Positions 48,686 through 55,185 of a DNA stretch of 55,185 nt are shown one piece after another; the first letter of the stretch is position 1, and each line of letters begins with the position of its first letter. A program made the translations under genes and the position numbers. The stretch lies in NCBI GenBank assembly GCA_028712505.1, contig JAQTQC010000008.1:1-55185 (forward strand). Reading direction: 5' to 3'. Origin of the DNA: Candidatus Omnitrophota bacterium. Its GTDB lineage: Bacteria > Omnitrophota > Gorgyraeia > Gygaellales > Profunditerraquicolaceae. The notes below the pieces were generated by a model. It was given only the letters and a program-made list of their open reading frames with translations. It was not told the DNA's origin and made no database searches.

Positions 48686-50659
48686 ATGATCGAAATCAGG
48701 AATTTATCAAAAACTTATCAAATGGGCGATATTAAGGTGCAGGCCTTAGCCGGGGTATCTTTAAAGATTGCCTCGGGAGAGTTTGTCGCTATCATCGGCG
48801 CTTCCGGATCAGGAAAATCTACCCTTATGCATGTGCTGGGTCTGCTTGATCGTCCGGATTCAGGAGAATATTTCCTGGGAGGGGAAGAAATAACCAGGCT
48901 CTCAGATAAAGAACTAGCTTTGGTCAGGAATCAACTGGTTGGTTTTGTTTTCCAACAGTTCCATTTATTGCCTAGGATGACAGCTTTAGAAAATGCCGAA
49001 CTTCCTTTAATCTATGCCGGAAAACGGCAGATGAAAGAGAAAGCGGTTGAAAAAATCGTAGAGGTAGGTTTAAAAGACAGGATATCTCATCGGCCAAATG
49101 AAATGTCGGGCGGCCAACAGCAGAGAGTGGCTATAGCCAGGTCTCTGGTTAATGATCCCCCGATCATCTTTGCGGATGAACCGACTGGTAACCTGGATTC
49201 TAAGAGCAAAGAAGAGATAATGGCTATATTAAAAAAACTCAATCAGAATGGGAAAACGGTCATTATTGTTACTCATGAGAGTGAAATTGCTTCTCAGGCC
49301 AGAAGGATAATCCAGATGCGCGACGGCCAGATTATTTCTGATAAGGTTGTTAGCGCAGAACCGAAAACCGTCGCTGCCGCTATTCCCGAGAATTTAATCA
49401 AGAATATCTTATCGGAAACCGGTAAGGTTAAGAAAAAGGGGATAGAGTTCTTGGATTATTTGCGCCAGGCTGTTTCCGCCATGTTGTCGCATAAGATGCG
49501 CGCCTTTTTATCCATCCTGGGGATACTTATCGGTGTTGCCGCGGTTATTGCCATGTTGGCAATCGGCCAGGGGGCAAAGGAATCTATTGAAAAACAATTA
49601 GCCTCGCTTGGTTCCAATCTGCTTATCGTCAGGCCCGGAGCCCACAGATCGGGGGGTGTATCCTTACAGACTGGGGTAACTACGCGTTTTACTTTCCAGG
49701 ATGTTGCGGCTATTAAGAAACTGAATGAATACGTGAATAGGGTGAGCCCTTCGGTATCAGACAGGGTCCAGATAGTTTATGGTAATAAAAATTGGAATAC
49801 CCAGGTTGAAGGCGTTGATGTAGATTATGCGGAATTGCGCTCAGCTGTTCCGACAATCGGCAGATTTTTTACTGAAGAAGAAGTAAGGATGAGGAATAAG
49901 GTGGTTTTACTTGGTACCACTGTTGTAAAGGAAGTTTTTGGAGAGGATAATCCTATAGGAGAAACTATAAAAATAAACCTGATAAATTTTAAGGTCATCG
50001 GGATTCTGCCTACCAAGGGCGCTGGCGGTTTCCGCGACCAGGATGATACTATCGTGATTCCGGTAACTACCGCGATGTACAGGGTTTTAGGAAAAGAATA
50101 TATTGATTATATCTACGTGGAAGCAAAAAATGCGGATTTAACCGAAGCAGCGCAGGAAGCAGTAAGCAAACTTATTATAAAGCAGCATCGCCTGATTACC
50201 GATGACCAAAAAGATTCGTTTCAGATTTTTAATATGTCGGATATAAAGAATACGCTGACATCTACTACTAAAACCATGTCTTTGTTATTGGGGGCAATTG
50301 CCGCCATTTCACTTTTAGTTGGCGGCATAGGGATTATGAATATTATGCTTGTTTCTGTTACCGAACGGACCCGCGAAATCGGCCTGCGCAAGGCCATCGG
50401 AGCCAATAATAAAGATATTATGACCCAGTTCCTTATTGAAGCCGTATTGATGTCACTTATCGGCGGTATCGCTGGCGTCGCGCTTGGCAGCGGTTCAGCC
50501 GCGGTAATAACGATGGTGGCAAAATGGTCGGTAAAAGTTTCTTTATCTTCAGTAATTTTGGCTACAGCTTTTTCCTTGATAGTCGGGATAGTATTCGGGC
50601 TCTGGCCTGCCCGTAAGGCTTCCCAACTCGATCCTATCGAGGCATTAAGATATGAATAA
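48686..50659 (+). CDS. MacB-type ABC exporter (ATPase plus FtsX-like permease)
   Basis: 657 residues. The N-terminal ABC ATPase has Walker A GASGSGKST near residue 41, signature MSGGQQQRVAIAR, Walker B IIFADEPTGNLD and the H-loop IIVTHESE. After a linker come the first helix (MRAFLSILGILIGVAAVIAM), a large periplasmic MacB_PCD domain (residues about 300-510) and three C-terminal helices with GIMNIMLVSVTERTREIGLR, the FtsX/MacB signature. MacB proteins move substrates from the periplasm through TolC using ATP in a mechanotransmission cycle. It lies right after its adaptor. The substrate is unknown; lipoproteins, peptides or glycolipids are typical. Confidence 0.94.
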   Translation: MIEIRNLSKTYQMGDIKVQALAGVSLKIASGEFVAIIGASGSGKSTLMHVLGLLDRPDSGEYFLGGEEITRLSDKELALVRNQLVGFVFQQFHLLPRMTALENAELPLIYAGKRQMKEKAVEKIVEVGLKDRISHRPNEMSGGQQQRVAIARSLVNDPPIIFADEPTGNLDSKSKEEIMAILKKLNQNGKTVIIVTHESEIASQARRIIQMRDGQIISDKVVSAEPKTVAAAIPENLIKNILSETGKVKKKGIEFLDYLRQAVSAMLSHKMRAFLSILGILIGVAAVIAMLAIGQGAKESIEKQLASLGSNLLIVRPGAHRSGGVSLQTGVTTRFTFQDVAAIKKLNEYVNRVSPSVSDRVQIVYGNKNWNTQVEGVDVDYAELRSAVPTIGRFFTEEEVRMRNKVVLLGTTVVKEVFGEDNPIGETIKINLINFKVIGILPTKGAGGFRDQDDTIVIPVTTAMYRVLGKEYIDYIYVEAKNADLTEAAQEAVSKLIIKQHRLITDDQKDSFQIFNMSDIKNTLTSTTKTMSLLLGAIAAISLLVGGIGIMNIMLVSVTERTREIGLRKAIGANNKDIMTQFLIEAVLMSLIGGIAGVALGSGSAAVITMVAKWSVKVSLSSVILATAFSLIVGIVFGLWPARKASQLDPIEALRYE

Positions 50660-51389
50660 GTTTAATCAAAGGTTTTCCTTAGTTGTCCCTACCTATAACG
50701 AAGCAGATAATATAAGGGATTTTTGTAGTTCAGTGGTGGATGTATTATCTAAAAACAGCATCGATTTTGAAGTCATTATAGTTGATGATGATAGCCCTGA
50801 TCGGACCTGGGAGATTGCCCAGAAAATCTCCGAAAAAGAGAAAAGAATAAAAGTAATCCGCAGAGTCAACAAAAAGGGATTGGCAACGGCAGTAGTTGAG
50901 GGATGGGAAAACGCCCAAGGTGATATTCTGGGGGTAATTGATAGTGATTTGCAGCAACCTCCTGAAACGATCCCTCTTTTATTGGATAGACTTAAGGATG
51001 AATCGGTCGATATTGTAATCGCCAGCCGGAACACAAGAGACAACCTTGTCTCTAAACGGAATATTTGGAGAAGGTTTATTTCCAGTTCAGGCGCTTTTAT
51101 CTGCGTTTTTTTATTGCCTAAGCTAGCCCGGCTAAGCGATCCGATGTCCGGCTTTTTCGTTTTACGTAAGGAAGTTATACGCAATAAGGTTTTGTCTCCC
51201 TGGGGGTATAAAATCCTTCTTGAGGTTTTAGTAAAGGGGGATTATAAGAAAATATCCGAGGTTTCTTACGTATTCGTTGAGCGTAAGAAAGGGGAAAGCA
51301 AGGCAGGAATAAAACAGTTTTTGATCTCTTTCTTCTATTTCTTGAAATTAGGGGTAGAAAGCAGAAGAGGTTTAAAAAGCTTGAGATGA
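50652..51389 (+). CDS. Family 2 glycosyltransferase, dolichol-phosphate-mannose-synthase-like
   Basis: 245 residues. RFSLVVPTYNEADNIRDFCS, FEVIIVDDDSPDRTWEIAQK, GVIDSDLQQPPETIPLL and LSDPMSGFFVLRKEVI follow the DPM1/polyisoprenyl-phosphate sugar transferase pattern, with DSD as metal ligand. It lacks the C-terminal membrane helices of the ArnC/GtrB type, apart from a hydrophobic part near 145-160. It probably charges a lipid carrier with a sugar. The start overlaps the end of the macB-like gene by eight bases, so glycan synthesis and export look linked. Confidence 0.88.
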   Translation: MNKFNQRFSLVVPTYNEADNIRDFCSSVVDVLSKNSIDFEVIIVDDDSPDRTWEIAQKISEKEKRIKVIRRVNKKGLATAVVEGWENAQGDILGVIDSDLQQPPETIPLLLDRLKDESVDIVIASRNTRDNLVSKRNIWRRFISSSGAFICVFLLPKLARLSDPMSGFFVLRKEVIRNKVLSPWGYKILLEVLVKGDYKKISEVSYVFVERKKGESKAGIKQFLISFFYFLKLGVESRRGLKSLR

Positions 51390-51453
51390 ATAAGGAGTTA
51401 TGATATTGTAGATAGCAGTCTAAATATTTGTTGGTAGAAAAACAGGGGATTAA

Positions 51454-52104
51454 ATGAATATATTCGTGGGGAATTTATCCTTTTCCGCTAAAGAAGAAGA
51501 CGTCTATAAAGCCTTTGCCGGGTTTGGCGCAGTTGCTAGCGTAGCAATTGTGATGGAGAAAAAAGGTAAGAAGTCCCGCGGGTTTGGGTTTGTCGAGATG
51601 CCGCTTGAGCAGGAGGCCTTATCGGCAATCGCCGGTTTGCAGGGTAAAGAAATATTAGGCCGACCGGTTAATGTGATGGCCGCTTTGTCTAAGAAACCGA
51701 AAAGCGGAGATGTCCAGGGAAGAGAAGGCTCCCAGCAGGCTACGACTGATAGCCGGCAGGAATATACTTTTAAGAGAACGGGAAAATACAAGGAAGGCAG
51801 ACGCACGATCAGTTATATGAAAAAGCGCGGGCTTACTGCTCCTCTTCCTGAACGTAAATTTAAGGTTAATCCTATGCGTTGGCGTAAAAAGCCAAGATGG
51901 TCCAGCCTTTCTCAGAAACCTCAAGGAGAAGCTAAGCCTTGGGAAAAATCTGAAGACAGCCAGCCGAGGCCATGGAAGAAAGTTGAATCCGGAGTTAAGT
52001 CCTGGAAGAAGGCCGAGGGTGGATTTAAGCCTTGGCGTAAAAGCAGCGGAGGTCCGCAAAAGCCCCGCTCAAGAAAAATAAATTCAGCCAGGCATAAAAA
52101 ATGA
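51454..52104 (+). CDS. RRM RNA-binding protein with Trp/Lys-rich repeat tail
   Basis: 216 residues. Residues 1-80 form one RNA recognition motif: RNP2 NIFVGNLSF, RNP1 KSRGFGFVEM and LQGKEILGRPVNVMAA. The remaining 135 residues are basic and repetitive, with units of about 10 residues such as PWEKSEDSQ, PWKKVESGV, SWKKAEGGF and PWRKSSGG. Bacterial RRM proteins are usually 80-140 residues with a Gly/Arg-rich tail. The W-P-K repeat tail is unusual and may bind RNA, or drive assembly. AGGGGATTAA precedes ATG 51454. A four-base overlap joins it to the next gene. Confidence 0.85.
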   Translation: MNIFVGNLSFSAKEEDVYKAFAGFGAVASVAIVMEKKGKKSRGFGFVEMPLEQEALSAIAGLQGKEILGRPVNVMAALSKKPKSGDVQGREGSQQATTDSRQEYTFKRTGKYKEGRRTISYMKKRGLTAPLPERKFKVNPMRWRKKPRWSSLSQKPQGEAKPWEKSEDSQPRPWKKVESGVKSWKKAEGGFKPWRKSSGGPQKPRSRKINSARHKK

Positions 52105-52346
52105 AATTAAAACTTAATCTTTTTCCCGCAGTTCCGGATATGGAAGAAAAAATGGCTGGTATTATCCAGGAGGCTGTGGATGGCAAGGCCAGCATAGTTG
52201 AAATCGCCTACGGTACAGCCGCCGACAGCGTGAAGAAACGCATCCTTAATTTCTTAAACAAAAAAGAAATCCGCTGCCTTTATTCGAGGTTAGAAAAGAC
52301 CGACAAGGGTTGGGGCAGGGTTTATCTGCATTTCAGATGGAAGTAG
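52101..52346 (+). CDS. Small Smr-like domain protein
   Basis: An 81-residue protein that starts within the end of the RRM gene (ATGA). MKLKLNLFPAVPDMEEKMAG, then ASIVEIAYGTAADSVKKRIL, NFLNKKEIRCLYSRLEKTDK and GWGRVYLHFRW resemble the core of the Smr domain (VEIIHGKGSGxLRxxVxxxL, followed by a glycine-rich turn), which in other proteins nicks DNA or RNA. The usual HGxG is here YGTA, so activity is doubtful. Its coupling to an RRM protein points to RNA metabolism. Assignment by pattern only. Confidence 0.55.
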   Translation: MKLKLNLFPAVPDMEEKMAGIIQEAVDGKASIVEIAYGTAADSVKKRILNFLNKKEIRCLYSRLEKTDKGWGRVYLHFRWK

Positions 52347-52353
52347 GAAAATT

Positions 52354-54363
52354 ATGTTAAAGAAAAATCTCATTGATGAATTTTATTCGCTGGTCCAGGT
52401 AGATGATTATGACGGTCATTATGCCAAAGATATAAAGGATAATGATTATTTTGGCATGCCCTTGGATAAAATTATCGCTGCGGAGAAACGTTTGCGTTCA
52501 AGTGGAGAAAAAGGCATAGCTTATTTCTCTATGGAATATGGCCTGGCTACTAGCTGTTATAATAAATTCTCCAGCCAGCTTCCCTTAAAGGAGGAAAATA
52601 GCCTGCCGGAAAATGCTGTTTTCTCAAATTTCCGCGTAGCAGATTATTTCTTCGTCCTGCATTCCGATAATATTATCGACCTTCCTATTTATAGCGGCGG
52701 TCTGGGTGTTTTAGCTGGAGATACGGTAAAGACTATGGCTGATTATAAACTTCCGGCGGCGGCAATAGGGATACTTTGGAATTCCGGTTATTTCAGGCAG
52801 AAGTTTTGGTTTAAATATGGGCAGGCTCCGGAGAAGATGCATTGGGATCCGTATACTTATCCTGGCTTAATCCCCTTAAAAAACCGAATCAAGATCGCGC
52901 TTAAGTCCGAAGATGTCTACTTACGGCTTTGGAAGTATTATATTTATAGCTCTAAACATGATGCCGTTGTCCCGTTGATATTGCTGGATTCAAATATCGA
53001 GCCGAATAGCGAGAATGCCAGAAACCTGACTGACCAGCTTTACCGCAGTGACAATGTTTTTTTGAAATTACTTCAGAGGGTAATGCTTGGGTTCGGCGGG
53101 ATAAGCGCTTTAAGCGAACTAGGCTACGATATTGATATATATCATCTTAACGAGGGGCATGCTGTTTTTGCCTTTGTCGCTAAAGCCAGAGGGTTGGCAA
53201 GCGATGAAATAGAAAAGCTTAAAAGTAAATTTGTCTATACCTGCCATACCCCTGTAGAAGCCGGGCATGACCGGTTTTCTTTCGATGATTTAAATAGAGT
53301 GCTTAAGAAAGAAGATACTGATATCATCGAGAGATTTGGCAAGGAGCGCCCGGGTTTAGCTAACCTGACATTGCTCTCGATGAATATCTCTTCGGCAACT
53401 AATGCGGTTTCACACAATCATCAAAAGGTAATGCATATCCAGTTCCCGAAGTACAAGGATCAGATACAGTATGTTACTAATGGGGTCCATCCTTACACCT
53501 GGATGTCGTATAATTTCCAGAATCTTTTTGAGAAATTTCCCGCGGCCTTCCCTGATTTTAAAAGTAACCCGATGATCTTATCAAAAGCCTCTGCACTTAA
53601 GGAGGATTCCGATTTCCGCAGTCAATTATGGCAGGCGCATCAGTCTAACAAGGCCGATTTATGTAAATTTCTGAATAAATGGAAGCTGGATAAAGATATC
53701 TTTACAATTTGTTGGGCTAGAAGAGTAGCCGCGTATAAGAGGCCAAGCCTTATCTTGCATGATATTAGCAGATTGGTGCGTATTGCGGAAGAGGTAGGCC
53801 CCATACAGGTCATCCTGGCCGGTAAGGCACATCCCAATGATAATCTAGGTTTTACCTATATTAATGAGATGTTGGATAAAATAGATCAGCTGAACGAGGA
53901 TTATAGTAAACTGAAGATTATTTTTCTGGAGAATTACGATATATCTTTGGGCAAGCTGCTTACCTCTAGTGTTGATGTTTGGCTGAATAATCCTTTGCCG
54001 CCTTTTGAGGCCTCCGGAACAAGCGGGATGAAGGCGATTTTAAACGGGGTTTTACAGATGAGTACGGTTGATGGATGGGTCGCGGAAGCGGCAGACAGGC
54101 CGATTGGAGCCTTTTTTGGATATAAAAATAGCGAGGGTAGTGTAGGCAACGAATTCGATCTGCATATGAACGAAGATGCCGAAGAATTGTACGCTACTTT
54201 AAGCAGCCTGGTGCGTTTGTATTATAAAACTAACCATCATGGTAAGGCAGATGTTTCTTCCGCCTGGATAGATATGATGATCGAGTGTATTTGTGTTGCT
54301 GGGCAGTTTAACACCTACCGTATGCTCGATCAGTATAAAAGCCTTATTTGGAAAATAGCATAA
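52354..54363 (+). CDS. glgP: Alpha-glucan (glycogen) phosphorylase
   Basis: 669 residues of the alpha-glucan family phosphorylase type (shorter than the 800-plus-residue GlgP of E. coli). It releases glucose-1-phosphate from glycogen-like polymers. IAYFSMEYGLATSCYNKF, LPIYSGGLGVLAGDTVK, YHLNEGHAVFAF, TCHTPVEAGHDRF, WARRVAAYKRPSLIL and EASGTSGMKAILNGVLQMST are visible; the last holds the pyridoxal-phosphate lysine (SGMK). AGGAAAATT precedes ATG 52354, seven bases after the small Smr-like gene. Together with the CBM48 protein at 15608 it points to a storage glucan. Confidence 0.93.
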   Translation: MLKKNLIDEFYSLVQVDDYDGHYAKDIKDNDYFGMPLDKIIAAEKRLRSSGEKGIAYFSMEYGLATSCYNKFSSQLPLKEENSLPENAVFSNFRVADYFFVLHSDNIIDLPIYSGGLGVLAGDTVKTMADYKLPAAAIGILWNSGYFRQKFWFKYGQAPEKMHWDPYTYPGLIPLKNRIKIALKSEDVYLRLWKYYIYSSKHDAVVPLILLDSNIEPNSENARNLTDQLYRSDNVFLKLLQRVMLGFGGISALSELGYDIDIYHLNEGHAVFAFVAKARGLASDEIEKLKSKFVYTCHTPVEAGHDRFSFDDLNRVLKKEDTDIIERFGKERPGLANLTLLSMNISSATNAVSHNHQKVMHIQFPKYKDQIQYVTNGVHPYTWMSYNFQNLFEKFPAAFPDFKSNPMILSKASALKEDSDFRSQLWQAHQSNKADLCKFLNKWKLDKDIFTICWARRVAAYKRPSLILHDISRLVRIAEEVGPIQVILAGKAHPNDNLGFTYINEMLDKIDQLNEDYSKLKIIFLENYDISLGKLLTSSVDVWLNNPLPPFEASGTSGMKAILNGVLQMSTVDGWVAEAADRPIGAFFGYKNSEGSVGNEFDLHMNEDAEELYATLSSLVRLYYKTNHHGKADVSSAWIDMMIECICVAGQFNTYRMLDQYKSLIWKIA

Positions 54364-54549
54364 AAACCGTATAGATTTATCTTCTAAACGTGGTAAAATC
54401 AATGAGCGGGCACTTTATGGAGCGTAAGAGACATAAAATGTAGGCAATGCCGTCCGCGAATTAATCCTGGAGCCGCAAGGAGTAGCCGGCATTTGTTGTT
54501 AAGGGTACGACGAAGCGTTTGCTGACGGGATGATAGATTAATAGATTTT
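54364..54549. other. 186-base gap with an inverted repeat before tRNA-Arg
   Basis: No gene is seen. AATGCCG (54446-54452) pairs with CGGCATT (54487-54493) around a 34-base loop. GTGGTAAAATC near 54391 could be part of a promoter. It matches no RNA family I recognise. No terminator with a T-run follows glgP. Confidence 0.35.
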
Positions 54550-54623
54550 GCGCCTGTAGCTCAACTGGATAGAGTAACGGCCTACGAAGCCGCGGGTTGC
54601 TGGTTCGACTCCAGCCAGGCGCA
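54550..54623 (+). tRNA. tRNA-Arg (anticodon ACG)
   Basis: Acceptor GCGCCTG (54550-54556) pairs with CAGGCGC (54616-54622), with discriminator A. The anticodon stem CGGC/GCCG encloses CTACGAA, anticodon ACG, whose first base must be deaminated to inosine by TadA to read CGT/CGC/CGA. The T arm GCTGGTTCGACTCCAGC is intact. CCA is not encoded. tadA starts six bases downstream. Confidence 0.95.
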
Positions 54624-54629
54624 TTTTAT

Positions 54630-55091
54630 ATGCTAAGAACAGAAAACCTTTACATGTCAGAGGCCTTGAAAGAAGCGCAAAAGGCGTTTGATGAAGATGA
54701 AGTTCCGGTAGGGGCGGTAATTGTCCTTGAAGGGAGGATTATCGCCCGTGGCCATAATCAGGTTGAACGCCTGAAAGACCCGACTGCCCATGCCGAAATA
54801 ATCGCTATTACCAGCGCGGCTAATTATTTGGGGGCAAAGTGGTTGAATGAGGCTAGCCTCTATGTTACAATCGAGCCTTGCAGTATGTGCGCGGGTGCAT
54901 TGGTTCTGGCTCGGATAAAAAGTTTATACTTTGGAGCAAGCGACCCTAAAACCGGAGCTTGCGGTTCGGTAGTCAATATCGTAAACCATAAGAAATTAAA
55001 TCACCGCATAAAAGTAAGCAAGGGAATTCTTGGGGTGGAGTGCGGTTACCTGCTCAAAGAGTTCTTTAGGAAGAAAAGAAAAAATCCGTAA
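54630..55091 (+). CDS. tadA: tRNA-specific adenosine deaminase
   Basis: Converts A34 of tRNA-Arg(ACG) to inosine. 153 residues with the cytidine/deoxycytidylate deaminase fold. YMSEALKEAQKAFDEDEVPV and GAVIVLEGRIIARGHN are followed by zinc motif HAE (H54, E56) and PCSMC (C84, C87), then LVLARIKSLYFGASDPKTGA and NHRIKVSKGILGVECGYLL. ATG 54630 is six bases after the tRNA gene and has no Shine-Dalgarno sequence; ATG 54654 is an alternative that would remove eight residues. The enzyme directly follows the gene of its own substrate tRNA, and a tRNA-Ser follows. Confidence 0.95.
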   Translation: MLRTENLYMSEALKEAQKAFDEDEVPVGAVIVLEGRIIARGHNQVERLKDPTAHAEIIAITSAANYLGAKWLNEASLYVTIEPCSMCAGALVLARIKSLYFGASDPKTGACGSVVNIVNHKKLNHRIKVSKGILGVECGYLLKEFFRKKRKNP

Positions 55092-55096
55092 ATATT

Positions 55097-55185
55097 GGAG
55101 AGGTGGCTGAGTGGTCGAAAGCAACTCACTGCTAATGAGTTGACCTGGGTAACTGGGTCCCTGGGTTCGAATCCCAGCCTCTCCG
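55097..55185 (+). tRNA. tRNA-Ser (anticodon GCT)
   Basis: Acceptor GGAGAGG (55097-55103) pairs with CCTCTCC (55178-55184), with discriminator G at the last base of the window. The loop CTGCTAA gives anticodon GCT, codons AGC/AGT. A long variable arm (CCTGGGTAACTGGGTCC) confirms a class II tRNA. With the three genes at 20.8-21.2 kb it completes the set of serine isoacceptors. Confidence 0.95.

Overview
The window looks like a chromosomal segment of an uncultivated Gram-negative (diderm, LPS-making) bacterium. BamA, Skp, LpxD, LpxC-FabZ, LpxA and LpxI show an outer membrane with lipid A. SpoVG, a B12-type radical SAM enzyme and a KdtX-like glycosyltransferase fit a PVC-related candidate phylum such as Omnitrophota. 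That placement is inferred from gene content and protein style, not computed. Almost every gene is on the + strand; one is on the minus strand. I see no insertion sequence, prophage, CRISPR array or rRNA operon.

Positions 1-8.3 kb are housekeeping: the 3' end of a transketolase-like gene, then ispE-spoVG-tRNA-Gln-glmU-prs-rplY-pth-rpsF-ssb-rpsR-rplI-dnaB. This order closely resembles the Bacillus yabH-spoVG-gcaD-prs-ctc-spoVC and rpsF-ssb-rpsR blocks. Positions 8.3-15.4 kb hold outer-membrane assembly and lipid A genes (bamA, skp, lpxD, a fused lpxC-fabZ, lpxA, lpxI). Positions 15.4-25.2 kb are mixed: a glycogen-binding domain protein, a radical SAM protein, small secreted or membrane proteins, tRNA-Arg and tRNA-Lys, serS followed by three tRNA-Ser genes, an APC permease behind a terminator-bearing leader, a CPA2 antiporter and an NTF2-like protein.

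Positions 25.3-51.4 kb form an export and envelope region. Cassette A is an AbrB-like regulator, a lipoprotein adaptor, an RND pump and an outer-membrane factor. Cassette B is TetR, TolC-like protein, an adaptor without an alpha-hairpin, an RND protein without the usual TM4 aspartate, an HD-GYP protein, a B12 radical SAM enzyme, a glycosyltransferase and a second, paralogous TetR. Beside it a minus-strand gene for a secreted protein lies behind a c-di-GMP-I (GEMM) riboswitch. Next come a repetitive coiled-coil protein coupled to phosphoketolase, then cassette C: a second AbrB paralogue, a TolC-like protein, a short-hairpin adaptor, a MacB-type ABC transporter and a glycosyltransferase. The two AbrB genes share a nearly identical 25-bp element behind TTGACA promoters. 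A TGAACA..TGTTCA palindrome sits at the same place in the tetR and cassette B promoters. Export is therefore probably under at least two dedicated circuits, with c-di-GMP input next door.

Positions 51.4-55.2 kb hold an RRM protein with a Trp/Lys-rich tail, a small Smr-like protein, alpha-glucan phosphorylase, tRNA-Arg(ACG) directly followed by tadA (the deaminase that edits this tRNA), and tRNA-Ser(GCT) ending at the window edge.
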